From positions 1 through 16,466 of the forward strand of contig NZ_CALADU010000071.1 in the NCBI RefSeq assembly GCF_937890665.1: 16,466 bases of DNA, written 5' to 3'. Shown here piece by piece: positions 6,514-14,841 of this stretch. Position numbers and translations under genes: made by a program. This DNA comes from an uncultured Subdoligranulum sp. (lineage in GTDB: Bacteria > Bacillota_A > Clostridia > Oscillospirales > Ruminococcaceae). Position 1 is the first letter of the stretch. Every line of letters begins with the position of its first letter. Under the pieces are notes generated by a model that was not told the DNA's origin, did not search any database, and saw only the letters and a program-made list of their open reading frames with translations.

Positions 6514-7695
6514 ATGGACCAGACAGGTTGGAAGGAGGACGAATTTCCCCGGCGGTTGTTTTTGCTGTATGTGCTGTTCTATGCGGGGCAGGCTATCTAC
6601 AACACCTACCTGAACTTGTATCTGTCTTCCGTAGGATTGAGCGATACACAGATCGGCATGACAGTTTCCGTTTCCACGGCGGTATTGCTGGCGGCTCAGT
6701 TGGGCTGGGGCATCCTCAGCGACCGGGCCCGGACCAAGAACCGGGTGCTCTTGCTGCTTTACGCTTTTATGGCGGTCTCCAGCTTACTGTTTTACCTGAG
6801 CACAGACTTCTGGTTCCTGCTTTTGGCGGTCACACTGTTCTCCGCGTTTATCAATCCCATTGTGCCGCTACAGGATAACTACACGCTGGAATGCCTGGAA
6901 AAAAGCCGCTGGGATGGCCAGATCCGTATGGGCGGTACCATTGGCTACAGCATTACGGTATTGTTCATCGGGTTGCTTTTGCAGGACAGCTACCGCGCGA
7001 TTTTCTGGATGGTAGCGCTGTGTATGATGGCTTGCCTGCTGGTTTGCCGCGGGCTGCCAAAAGTACGTGGCTACCGCGGGAAAAGCAGTGGACGGGGTGG
7101 TTACCGGGCGCTGCTGCAGAATAAAAACCTGATCGGGCTCATCCTCATCAATCTTGTGTTCAGCAGCGGCTTGAACTTCTTCTATAACTTTTACCCGATT
7201 TATTATACTTCGATCGGCGGCGACAGTTCCCGTGTGGGAATGATGATGTTTGCCTGTTCGATATCCGAGATCCCGATGCTGTTCTTCATCCATCGGATCA
7301 TCAAAAAGATCGGCGTGCGGGGTACGCTGATCATGGCCGGGTGCGTTACGGTAGTGCGCTGGGGGTTGCTTTTCCTGCTGCGCGATCCGATCCTGGTCAT
7401 CCCGGTCAACCTGCTTCACGGTATTGGTTACACGGGCTTCAACTATTGCCTGGTGACCTACATAGCGCGCACGGTCCCCCGTGAGATGCGCGCGACCGGC
7501 CAGACCCTTAACGCCATTATCAGCAATGTGGTCTCGAAGATCCTGTTCGGCGTGGTGGGCGGCGTGGCCAGTGACCTGTTGGGCGTTGGGCCGGTAATGC
7601 TTGTGAATGCTGTGGTAATGGCGATTGCCGTTGCCGTCTTTGCGCGGTGGAGCGCATCCAATCCGTCTCTGGCGGGGAGTTCACACTCCCACTAA
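6514..7695 (+). CDS. MFS transporter, oligosaccharide/nucleoside symporter-like
   Basis: This 393-residue membrane protein has about twelve hydrophobic segments in two halves. The first loop carries the MFS motif LGWGILSDRARTKNR (about residues 67-81), where G-x-L-S-D-R is the loop 2-3 signature. The cytoplasmic linker near residues 185-205 is basic, and IRMGGTIGYS is typical of the MFS_1-like/LacY-type and PPP-type symporters. The likely role is proton-driven uptake of a sugar or sugar conjugate; export cannot be excluded. ATG 6514 is five bases after an AAGGGGGG run, and an earlier in-frame ATG at 6472 lacks such a site. The ABC importer gene starts 36 bases after its stop with no promoter or terminator in between, so it probably heads that operon. 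It might serve the fructosamine module, which otherwise has no transporter. Confidence 0.83.
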   Translation: MDQTGWKEDEFPRRLFLLYVLFYAGQAIYNTYLNLYLSSVGLSDTQIGMTVSVSTAVLLAAQLGWGILSDRARTKNRVLLLLYAFMAVSSLLFYLSTDFWFLLLAVTLFSAFINPIVPLQDNYTLECLEKSRWDGQIRMGGTIGYSITVLFIGLLLQDSYRAIFWMVALCMMACLLVCRGLPKVRGYRGKSSGRGGYRALLQNKNLIGLILINLVFSSGLNFFYNFYPIYYTSIGGDSSRVGMMMFACSISEIPMLFFIHRIIKKIGVRGTLIMAGCVTVVRWGLLFLLRDPILVIPVNLLHGIGYTGFNYCLVTYIARTVPREMRATGQTLNAIISNVVSKILFGVVGGVASDLLGVGPVMLVNAVVMAIAVAVFARWSASNPSLAGSSHSH

Positions 7696-7731
7696 ATATT
7701 TATACCCATAAACTAAAGGAGGAAAAGATTT

Positions 7732-9042
7732 ATGAAAAACGCAAAACGAGCTTTGGCGCTGTTGTCTGCTGGTGCATTGGCAGTCGGCATGCTGGCTGGC
7801 TGCGGGGGCGGTACCTCGTCTTCCGCGGCGGCAGGGGGCGATTCCGCGACGGGTGAAAGCTCTGCAGCCGGTTCGTCTGAGGGCGGCGAGATCCGCGTGG
7901 TGACCTTCTTCGCGGGGTCGGACCAATGGGCGCCGGTCTGGAAAGAAGTTGTGGCGGATTACATGGCCGCAAACCCCGGCGTGACCATCATCGATGAAAG
8001 CCAGCCTACGGCCGGCGCCAACGACTTGTTCCGCACCAAAGTGCAGGCTGATGTGGCGGCCGGTACTCCGGCGGACCTGGTCCTGTTCTACAATGGCGCC
8101 GATATGACGACCCTGTCGGATTCCGGCCTGTTTGTGGACCTGAACACCTATCTGGAAGCTGATCCCGAATGGGCCAGCCACATCAAACCGGATGCGCTGG
8201 CGGCGGGCCAACAGGACGGCGTACAGTACTGCATCCCCTACATCGGCTTCTATGAAGGTCTGTTCTACAACAAGGGACTCTTTGACAAGTTTGGCCTGCC
8301 CGAACCCACGACTTGGGAAAACATCATCAATAGTGTCGAAACCTTCAAAGAAAATGGGATCGCGGCTTTCGCCGCGCCGCTGCCCAAGGCCTCCTACATT
8401 ACCGAGGCGTTCATCCTCTCTCAGGTAGGTGCGGAAGGCCAGCAGAACTACTTTGACGAGTCCTGGGCTCCGGCGCTTTACCGTATCAAGGATCTGTACG
8501 ACGCAGGGGCTTTCCCGGCTGACGCGATGACCATGAGCGAGGACGATGTCCGCGTACTGTTCCAGGACGAAAAGGCTGCCATGATGATCAACGGCAGCTG
8601 GTGTGTCTCGGCTCTGAAAGACAACGAGAATATGCGCATTATCTCGATGCCGACACTGCCGGATGGCGTTGGCGGTTCCAACGTGGCGCTGTCTGGTTAT
8701 GGCAGCGGCTGGTATATGAGCAAGGAAGCTGCGGAACGGGATGACCTGACCCTGAACTTCCTCAAGTACCTCACCAGCCCCGAAGTGATGACCCGCTTTA
8801 TTGCCATGGGCGGCAGCCCGGCCATCGATTGCGAGACGCCCGAAGGCGTGACTCCGCTGGAAAAGAGTGCGCTGGAGATGCTGGAAACGGCTGAAAGTAC
8901 TCGCCCGGCTATCGACAGCCAGGTCACCCGCGAAGCGTGGGCTGTCCTGACGGAACCCGGTATCCAGTATATCGTAGAAGGGGAGCGTACCCCGGAAGAC
9001 TTGCTGGCAGAAGCCAAATCGATCAATGACAGCGCTATCTGA
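7732..9042 (+). CDS. ABC sugar-importer substrate-binding lipoprotein
   Basis: The 436-residue protein opens with a basic N-terminus, a hydrophobic stretch and the lipobox LAGC, with Cys24 as the lipidated residue. A low-complexity Gly/Ser/Ala linker follows to about residue 50. The body begins with IRVVTFFAGSDQW, then DLVLFYNGADM, GLFYNKGLFDKFGLPEPTTWE and AAMMINGSW, the usual sequence landmarks of family 1 extracellular sugar-binding proteins. It would be anchored outside the membrane and deliver a mono- or oligosaccharide to the two permeases downstream. AAAGGAGG (7715-7722) lies nine bases before the ATG. The gene is separated from the permeases by a strong terminator, which should make it the most abundant product of the operon. 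The ligand cannot be predicted from sequence alone; neighbours suggest an amino-sugar glycoside. Confidence 0.92.
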   Translation: MKNAKRALALLSAGALAVGMLAGCGGGTSSSAAAGGDSATGESSAAGSSEGGEIRVVTFFAGSDQWAPVWKEVVADYMAANPGVTIIDESQPTAGANDLFRTKVQADVAAGTPADLVLFYNGADMTTLSDSGLFVDLNTYLEADPEWASHIKPDALAAGQQDGVQYCIPYIGFYEGLFYNKGLFDKFGLPEPTTWENIINSVETFKENGIAAFAAPLPKASYITEAFILSQVGAEGQQNYFDESWAPALYRIKDLYDAGAFPADAMTMSEDDVRVLFQDEKAAMMINGSWCVSALKDNENMRIISMPTLPDGVGGSNVALSGYGSGWYMSKEAAERDDLTLNFLKYLTSPEVMTRFIAMGGSPAIDCETPEGVTPLEKSALEMLETAESTRPAIDSQVTREAWAVLTEPGIQYIVEGERTPEDLLAEAKSINDSAI

Positions 9043-9050
9043 TCGCTGCG

Positions 9051-9066
9051 CCGCCGTTCACGGCGG
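9051..9066 (+). repeat. GC hairpin just after the binding-protein stop
   Basis: CCGCCG and CGGCGG form a six-pair GC stem with a TTCA loop, eight bases past the stop. It has no T-run and lies upstream of a true terminator. It probably protects the 3' end of the binding-protein mRNA. Confidence 0.5.
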
Positions 9067-9094
9067 TAAGGCATAAGCGCTTCCCCGGCAGGAA

Positions 9095-9135
9095 CCCCGA
9101 ACGCTGGCCTGCTGCCGGTGTTCGGGGCCTTTTTT
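9095..9135 (+). terminator. Internal terminator between binding protein and permeases
   Basis: CCCCGAAC (9095-9102) pairs with GTTCGGGG (9120-9127). The stem continues inward for six more pairs (two G-U) to a five-base loop, and CC plus six T follow (to 9135). Partial read-through here would give high binding-protein and low permease expression. The next SD (AAAGGAGG, 9138-9145) begins three bases after the T-run. Confidence 0.88.
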
Positions 9136-9159
9136 AGAAAGGAGGGAACCTGACCCCCT

Positions 9160-10026
9160 ATGGTCCTCAAAAGCAAAAAGTGGTTTACTTTATTTATCCT
9201 TCCCGCGTCGGCCTTTATTGTCGTGTTCCTGCTTTACCCGTTGTTCCGCACCTTCTATTACAGCCTGACATCCTGGCGGAACTTTTCGGTCAAGCAAACC
9301 TTCATTGGTTTAGATAACTATCAGCGTTTGCTGGAAGATCCGGTGATCGGGATCGCCATACGCAATACCTTTATCATGATGGTGGGCGTGTTCATCTTCC
9401 AAATCGGTGTAGCATTGCTGCTGGCGCTGCTGGTAGCCAGCACCAAGAAGATGTTCAAAATCCTGCGCACGACCTATTTCATTCCGATCCTGATCTCGGC
9501 CACTGCCATCGGTTTGATGTTCAAACTGATTTACGGCTATGAATATGGTCTGCTCAATATTGTCCTGGAACTTTTCGGCAAGGAAAAGCAGGTCTGGCTC
9601 AATGAAGATACCTCGATATTCCTTGTTTCCATTCCGGTCATGTGGCAGTATGTAGGGTTCTATTTCGTGATCTTCCTTACGGGTATGTCCAAAATTTCCC
9701 CCGATATTTACGAATCGGCCGAACTGGATGGTATCCGTCCCTGGCAGAAGGCTGTTTATATCACGATCCCCATGATGCGGGATGTGTTGGCTTCGGCAGT
9801 AGTACTGGTCATTTCGGGCTGCTTCAAGGTGTTCGATATGGTCTATGTCATTACCAACGGCGGGCCGATGAACTCCAGCCAGCTGCTCAGTACCTACATG
9901 TACAGTATGGCATTTGAAAAATACAATGGCGGTTATGCCTCGGCCATTGCAGTACTGATGATTCTGTTGGGCATCCTGGTCACGGTGGTACTGCGCCGCG
10001 TGACGGAACCCCCGCGGGACAACTGA
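9160..10026 (+). CDS. ABC sugar permease, MalF/UgpA type
   Basis: This 288-residue membrane protein has six predicted helices. The first (WFTLFILPASAFIVVFLLYPLF) includes the LPA...F..YP pattern common to this group. The EAA loop that docks the ATPase reads YESAELDGIRPWQKAVYITIP (around residues 184-206, Glu188 and Gly191). It would form the membrane channel with the next gene. An in-frame TGA at 9151 rules out any upstream start. ATG 9160 is about 14 bases from AAAGGAGG, longer than usual, which may lower translation. No ATP-binding subunit is encoded in this window, so a shared MsmK-like ATPase elsewhere is likely. Confidence 0.92.
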   Translation: MVLKSKKWFTLFILPASAFIVVFLLYPLFRTFYYSLTSWRNFSVKQTFIGLDNYQRLLEDPVIGIAIRNTFIMMVGVFIFQIGVALLLALLVASTKKMFKILRTTYFIPILISATAIGLMFKLIYGYEYGLLNIVLELFGKEKQVWLNEDTSIFLVSIPVMWQYVGFYFVIFLTGMSKISPDIYESAELDGIRPWQKAVYITIPMMRDVLASAVVLVISGCFKVFDMVYVITNGGPMNSSQLLSTYMYSMAFEKYNGGYASAIAVLMILLGILVTVVLRRVTEPPRDN

Positions 10027-10040
10027 AAAGGAGGCCCACC

Positions 10041-10907
10041 ATGAACAACACGCAGATTCGATACCATAAAACCCCGCTGCAATGGGTGGTAACCTTTTTT
10101 AAATGGGCACTGTTGATTGCTTGGGCTGCCACGACCATTGTTCCGCTGGTTTGGGTATTGCTCAATTCCTTCAAGTCGTCGGACGAGATCCTGCGCAGCA
10201 GTCTTTCGCTGCCCACTTCGCTGGATCTGAGCAACTACGTTACCCTTGTCAACTATCCCGATGTCAACATTCCCCGCGCTTTCCTCAACAGCTTCATCAT
10301 TTCCGGCTCGGTGGTGCTTCTGGTCGTTATCTGTGCCAGTATGGCGTCCTTTGCTCTGGGACGGCTGAAGGTGCGCGCATCGACCATCATCATGGCGATA
10401 TTAACGGCGTGTCTGCTGGTCCCCAGCTTTGCTACCGTTATTCCGAACTTCGTCACCATCAGCCATCTGAGCTTTGCCAAAGGCAACTGGCTGGCTGCCA
10501 TTCTGCCCCAGACGGCGGGCAACCTGTGCTTCTCCACCATTATGATGACCGGCTTCATGCAGTCGCTTCCGCAGGAATTGGACGAAGCTGCCATTATAGA
10601 CGGTGCCAGCGTACCGACTGTATTCTTCCGTATCAGCCTGCCGCTGTGCCGGTCCATCATCGCTACAGTAGCTATCATGGTATTTGTGTGGAGCTACAAC
10701 GATCTGTTTACTTCGCTGGTCTATATCTCTGAACGCAGCAAACAGCCGATCTGTGTGATCCTGTCCATGGTAAGCAATATGTTCGGCACGGACTACGGCG
10801 CTATGATGGCTGCGGTAGTCGTCACGATGCTGCCGCTGATTTTGCTCTACATCGTAGCGCAGGAGCAGGTCGTTTCCGGCCTGACTGCCGGTGCGGTCAA
10901 AGGTTGA
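10041..10907 (+). CDS. ABC sugar permease, MalG/UgpE type
   Basis: This 288-residue protein has six predicted membrane helices and a cytoplasmic N-terminus ending FKWALLIAWAATTIVPLVWVLLNSFKS, characteristic of the second permease of CUT1 sugar importers. The EAA loop is ELDEAAIIDGASVPTVFFRI, with Glu182 in the conserved place, followed by LPL. GGAGG about eight bases before ATG 10041 sets the start. The gene follows the first permease by 14 bases, and the GH9 gene follows it by 38 bases, so transport and hydrolysis are coupled in one transcript. Confidence 0.92.
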   Translation: MNNTQIRYHKTPLQWVVTFFKWALLIAWAATTIVPLVWVLLNSFKSSDEILRSSLSLPTSLDLSNYVTLVNYPDVNIPRAFLNSFIISGSVVLLVVICASMASFALGRLKVRASTIIMAILTACLLVPSFATVIPNFVTISHLSFAKGNWLAAILPQTAGNLCFSTIMMTGFMQSLPQELDEAAIIDGASVPTVFFRISLPLCRSIIATVAIMVFVWSYNDLFTSLVYISERSKQPICVILSMVSNMFGTDYGAMMAAVVVTMLPLILLYIVAQEQVVSGLTAGAVKG

Positions 10908-10945
10908 GCCCGATCCCAACCATTATCTATATAAGGAGAATTCCC

Positions 10946-12700
10946 ATGAAGATCCTGACCAATCACATGGGCTACAGCGCCCATGGCCCCAAGAAAGCTG
11001 TAATCCAGTGCGCAGCCGGTGAGGCTCCGCAGGCCTGCCGGCTGGTGGATGCTGCCGGGCGGGTGTGCCGCTCGTTGCTGCCGGAAGCGGTGGGCGAGGT
11101 GGCCCACTGGAACCAGGGCGAATTCTGGACGGTTGATTTTTCCGATTATACGGTGGAAGGCGAATATTACGTCGAAGCAGAAGGTTCGTCCGGTTGTGTT
11201 CGTTCCCATCCCTTTGAGATCAGCGCCAAGGTGCTGACGATGCGGATGATCAGCGCCGTAGGCTACTACTTCAAGGCGCAGCGCGATAGTGGCGAGTGGC
11301 TGGCTGCCGATCGTACCCTGCACTTCCGCGGTCCGCGGGAAGGCATCGTGGATGCCCACGGTGGCTGGTATGACGCCACGGGCGATTATGGCATCCATCT
11401 GTCGCACCTGTCCCACAGCACCTGGCACAATCCTCAGCAGGTCCCCTTCAGCGCCTATACCTTCTTTAAAGTTCACGAGTTCCTTGCTGCCAGCGGCAAC
11501 GAAGAATATACGATGGTCAAGCGCCGGGCACTGGATGAGGGGTTCTGGGGAGCGGATTTCCTGCTGCGGATGCGGGCGCCTTCGGGCAGTTTCTACCGTA
11601 CGATCAGCCGAGCCAAAGCGCTGGACGCGGTTCACGGGACCCGTACCCTGGGGTTCGAATATAAAGGCAGCAGCGATCAGTTCAGCGATACGGCAGCTAC
11701 GGCCGACAGAGAAACGGTAACGGATGAAAATTACGAATGCAGCCTGCGCTGTGGCGGCGGGCTGGCCATTGCGGCGCTGGCCGCGGCAGGGCGCTTTTTC
11801 TATCTCGGAGCGGAACATACGCAACAGGAGTATATTCTGGCTGCCAAAGAAGCCTGGGCGCACCTGTCCCGCCATAACGAGGCGTATACCAACGACGGTC
11901 AGTGGAACCTGGTGGATGAATACTGTGCCTTGATTGCCGTTACCGAACTTTGGCGTACGACCGGCGAGTATGAGTATCTTACCGCTGCCCGGGATATGGT
12001 TTCCCGTATTCAGGCGCGCGCAGTGCCGGCAGGACCGCAGATGCGGCGCCTGGAGATGGCCCCTGGCAGACCGTTCTATTCGGCGGCTGACGAAGGAATG
12101 CCGCTGATTGCACTGCTGCAATATGCGCAGGTAGAACCCAATGCCGGTGAGGCGGAAGCAGCCCGTGTGCTGGCGGAAGAGATATTCCGTTACCAGCTGC
12201 AACTGACGGACAGCGTGCCCAATCCCTTTGGGTATCCGCGAATGGAGTGTCTGGATGGCGACACCATCCACGCCAAGTTCTTCTTCTCCCACCAGAGCAC
12301 GGCCGCGCCCTGGTGGCAGGGCGATAACGCCAGACTCGGATCGTTGTCCGCTGCGGCGGCCATGCTCGGCCGTACGACCCGGGATAAGGTGCTGGCGGCC
12401 CGTTGCCGCAGAATGGCACAGGATACGTTGGATTGGATCATGGGCTGCAATCCCTTCGATTCCTGCATGATCGAAGGATATGGCTACCACAACATCCAGT
12501 ACTTCTACCTGGGACGGTACGATTTCCTGAACTGCCCCGGCGGTATCTGCAACGGGATCACCAGTGGCCTGCATGACGAGGACGGGATCGAATTCGTTAC
12601 ACAGCCTACGGAAGAAGTCAATGACAACTGGCGATGGGCTGAACAGTGGATCCCGCATGCCAGCTGGTATCTCTATGCCATGGCACTGAAATTTGAATGA
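10946..12700 (+). CDS. Cytosolic GH9 glycosidase, probable exo-glucosaminidase-like enzyme
   Basis: This 584-residue protein has no signal peptide, so it is intracellular. An N-terminal Ig-like CelD_N domain (about 1-95, starting KILTNHMGYSAHGPKKAV) precedes the alpha/alpha barrel. The GH9 catalytic-base motif is usually D-A-G-D. Here it is WYDATGDYG (Asp143, Asp147), one residue longer. The general-acid region near the end reads WRWAEQWIPHASWYLYA, with Glu566 the likely acid in place of the usual N-E-x-A. GH9 is known mainly for secreted endoglucanases, but it also includes intracellular exo-beta-D-glucosaminidases acting on chitosan oligomers. Import genes upstream and an amino-sugar kinase and SIS enzyme downstream favour that role over cellulose breakdown. 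AAGGAG seven bases before ATG 10946 fixes the start. An alternative is cleavage of a glycosylated Amadori compound. Confidence 0.82.
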   Translation: MKILTNHMGYSAHGPKKAVIQCAAGEAPQACRLVDAAGRVCRSLLPEAVGEVAHWNQGEFWTVDFSDYTVEGEYYVEAEGSSGCVRSHPFEISAKVLTMRMISAVGYYFKAQRDSGEWLAADRTLHFRGPREGIVDAHGGWYDATGDYGIHLSHLSHSTWHNPQQVPFSAYTFFKVHEFLAASGNEEYTMVKRRALDEGFWGADFLLRMRAPSGSFYRTISRAKALDAVHGTRTLGFEYKGSSDQFSDTAATADRETVTDENYECSLRCGGGLAIAALAAAGRFFYLGAEHTQQEYILAAKEAWAHLSRHNEAYTNDGQWNLVDEYCALIAVTELWRTTGEYEYLTAARDMVSRIQARAVPAGPQMRRLEMAPGRPFYSAADEGMPLIALLQYAQVEPNAGEAEAARVLAEEIFRYQLQLTDSVPNPFGYPRMECLDGDTIHAKFFFSHQSTAAPWWQGDNARLGSLSAAAAMLGRTTRDKVLAARCRRMAQDTLDWIMGCNPFDSCMIEGYGYHNIQYFYLGRYDFLNCPGGICNGITSGLHDEDGIEFVTQPTEEVNDNWRWAEQWIPHASWYLYAMALKFE

Positions 12701-12722
12701 TCAAGTGAAGGAGAGTATCACA

Positions 12723-13820
12723 ATGAATATGATGGATTATATCCGTGAACAGCCGGAGGTGTTTGCCAAAGCGATGGCGGGGCGTACGGCCCTGGCGGCT
12801 CCCTTTGTGGAACTGTTCCGTGCTGTGGACCCGGACCGCCTGTACATAGTGGCAAGCGGAACTTCTCGCAATGCATCGGCTACGGCGGCCCCGTTTATGT
12901 CTCAGGTACTGGGAATGGATGTGACGGTCAGCGCGCCTTCCCGTCTGTATGCGGTGTATGGTCAGCGCCCGCTGATGATCTATGTCTCCCAGGGAGGAAA
13001 CTCCACCAACACTATTGCGGCTATGGAACGATTTGCCGACATTCCCGCGCTGGCCATGACCGGGGATCGGGGCCGTATTTGCGACCTGTGCCAGCACTAT
13101 GCCGAGATCCCCTGCGGCCCCGAAACCGTCGGCCCCAAGACCAAGGGCTATACGATGACGATCCTGGGACTTTATCTGCTGGCGCTGGAAGCGGCGAAAG
13201 CCACCGGACGCCTGGCCGCAAAGGATTACGAGAACTATATCGAAACGCTTACAGCGGCAGGCCGTGCGATGGCTGCCAATGTGGAAGCGACCGTTGCCTG
13301 GCAGAAAGCCAACGATGAAGCCCAGCGCGGGCTCAAGGTGGCGTACCTGGTCGGTAAAGGTCAGGCGCTGCGTATCGCCCAGGAAGGGGCGCTCAAAATG
13401 CAGGAGACCCTGCTGATCCCTACCGCGGCCTTTGATTTTGAGGAATTCCTCCATGGCCCCACCAGTTCGATCAAGCCGGAAGTGGCGGGCTTCTATCTGC
13501 TGCCGCCGGAAGGCGACCCGGATCGCCGCCGGATGCTGGATCTGATGGCCTATCACCGCAGCGTGTGCCCCCATGTCTATACGCTGGGGCAGGGAACGCC
13601 TGCGGACGGCCGGGACTGTGGCTTGCAGGTGACTGGCCAGTGGTACACCCAGCCGTTTGAATATATCCTGCCGATGCAGGTGATCAGTGCGGCGGTGCCG
13701 GCCGAACTGGGTATCGAAAATGCCAGCTTTGCAACCTTCCATAAGCTGGACCTGTTGCTGAACATCAAGTTCAAGGGCGCCGATGGCGAGACGGAGTATG
13801 TTCAGCCCGGTGCACATTGA
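12723..13820 (+). CDS. GlmS/NagB-II-like SIS aminosugar-phosphate deaminase or isomerase
   Basis: This 365-residue double-SIS protein starts nine bases after AAGGAG and 22 bases past the GH9 stop. SIS 1 has VASGTSRNASATAAPF (near residue 42) and YVSQGGNSTNTIAAME (near 87), the phosphosugar loops. SIS 2 has EGALKMQETLL, then EEFLHGP: Glu221, Lys225, Glu228 and His244 keep the spacing of E. coli GlmS Glu481, Lys485, Glu488 and His504. There is no glutaminase domain, so the family would use no amide donor and run as a deaminase (NagB-II: glucosamine-6-phosphate to fructose-6-phosphate plus ammonia) or a deglycase. The C-terminus (FHKLDLLLNIKFKGADG) does not look like the GlmS tail bearing the Schiff-base lysine, so the exact reaction is open. 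Placement between GH9 and an amino-sugar kinase supports amino-sugar catabolism. Confidence 0.8.
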   Translation: MNMMDYIREQPEVFAKAMAGRTALAAPFVELFRAVDPDRLYIVASGTSRNASATAAPFMSQVLGMDVTVSAPSRLYAVYGQRPLMIYVSQGGNSTNTIAAMERFADIPALAMTGDRGRICDLCQHYAEIPCGPETVGPKTKGYTMTILGLYLLALEAAKATGRLAAKDYENYIETLTAAGRAMAANVEATVAWQKANDEAQRGLKVAYLVGKGQALRIAQEGALKMQETLLIPTAAFDFEEFLHGPTSSIKPEVAGFYLLPPEGDPDRRRMLDLMAYHRSVCPHVYTLGQGTPADGRDCGLQVTGQWYTQPFEYILPMQVISAAVPAELGIENASFATFHKLDLLLNIKFKGADGETEYVQPGAH

Positions 13821-13838
13821 ATGACCCGGAGGTACGTT

Positions 13839-14798
13839 ATGGATTATGTACTGGGAATTGACTCCGGCGGCACGAACTTCCGCATCATGGCGGGGGACTG
13901 CCAGGGGAATGTTCTGGGCAGTTATACCGGCCGACCGGCCAACCATTACTGTGTGCCGGAAAAGGAGATCAAGCAGATCGTCAATCAGTCGCTGGACGCC
14001 TGCCTGGCTCAGTTTGGCGGCCGGCGGGAGGACTGCCGGTATCTCGTGGTGGGCACCACAGGACTGGACAGCGACCAGGACGGCGAATACCTGCGCAATC
14101 TCTACGGGCAGATCCCGGGGTTGAATTGCCCGCAGTGTATCATGAATGATGCAGAACTGGCTCACTATACGGTAACGGGCGGAAGCGGTGTGCTGGTGAT
14201 CTCCGGGACCGGGTCCATTGGGTTCGGTCGGGATCGCCTGGGGCACACGGCCCGGGCCGGTGGATGGTTTTGCACGATCCTGGGGGACGAAGGCTCGGGC
14301 AGCTGGGTCAGCAAGCGTGCGTTGCGTCAACTGGGCCGCTGGCTCGACGGCGCCGCTGCGGAGGGCGTTTTGATCCGCAGTCTGCGCAAGGAACTTTCCG
14401 TTCACACGCGGGAGGACCTCAATGACATTGCCGTTCGCATGGCGGACCCGCCCTGGAAACCGCCGGAGCTGGGTAAATTGGTGAATGAAGCGGCTGCGGC
14501 CGGGGACCCGGACGCGGTGGCCATTCTCAAAGAGGCTGCGGCGCTTATGCTGACCATCGCGGAAGATGTGGCAACGGCACTGCACCTGGATGAAAATGAA
14601 CCGGGTTTCCCGCTGGGAATCTGGGGGAGCAACATTCTGAAATCGCCGGTTCTGTGCGATGAATTCTGTGCGCTGGCAGCTAAGCGCTTTCCGGGGTCCC
14701 CGGTCGTGCGCCCTGCCCGTTCGGCCACCGAGGGGGCGGTCCAACTGGCGCTGGAGCGCCTGAATGCAGAAAAAGGTACGGCGCAGGCTGTTTCTTGA
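13839..14798 (+). CDS. BadF/BadG-family amino-sugar kinase (GlcNAc/GlcN kinase-like)
   Basis: This 319-residue actin-fold kinase has GIDSGGTN (residues 6-13) as phosphate-1 motif, VVGTTGLD, ISGTGSIGFG as phosphate-2 motif and GGWFCTILGDEGSGSW, the hallmark of eukaryotic-type N-acetylglucosamine kinases and bacterial glucosamine kinases of the BadF/BadG/BcrA/BcrD family. A C-terminal ARSATEGAVQLA segment matches the PVxGAxxLA adenosine-site region. The protein would phosphorylate the free amino sugar released by the GH9 enzyme for the SIS enzyme upstream. ATG 13839 is chosen because GGAGG ends six bases before it and the protein then starts directly at the kinase motif; ATG 13821 lies upstream of that site. 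The gene starts 18 bases after the SIS stop. Confidence 0.85.
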   Translation: MDYVLGIDSGGTNFRIMAGDCQGNVLGSYTGRPANHYCVPEKEIKQIVNQSLDACLAQFGGRREDCRYLVVGTTGLDSDQDGEYLRNLYGQIPGLNCPQCIMNDAELAHYTVTGGSGVLVISGTGSIGFGRDRLGHTARAGGWFCTILGDEGSGSWVSKRALRQLGRWLDGAAAEGVLIRSLRKELSVHTREDLNDIAVRMADPPWKPPELGKLVNEAAAAGDPDAVAILKEAAALMLTIAEDVATALHLDENEPGFPLGIWGSNILKSPVLCDEFCALAAKRFPGSPVVRPARSATEGAVQLALERLNAEKGTAQAVS

Positions 14799-14841
14799 AC
14801 GAAATGATCGAAGATTGTGCAGGAAAAAATGCAGGGACCGG

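Noticed and set aside
10847..12658. Long minus-strand open frame of about 600 codons opposite the GH9 gene
   Set aside because: It is a mirror of a GC-biased + strand gene, with no ribosome site or recognisable family, and the + strand frame has clear GH9 motifs.
12618..14744. Long minus-strand open frame of about 700 codons opposite the SIS and kinase genes
   Set aside because: It spans two well-supported + strand genes and their junction, and its translation is Arg/His/Gln-rich without domains.
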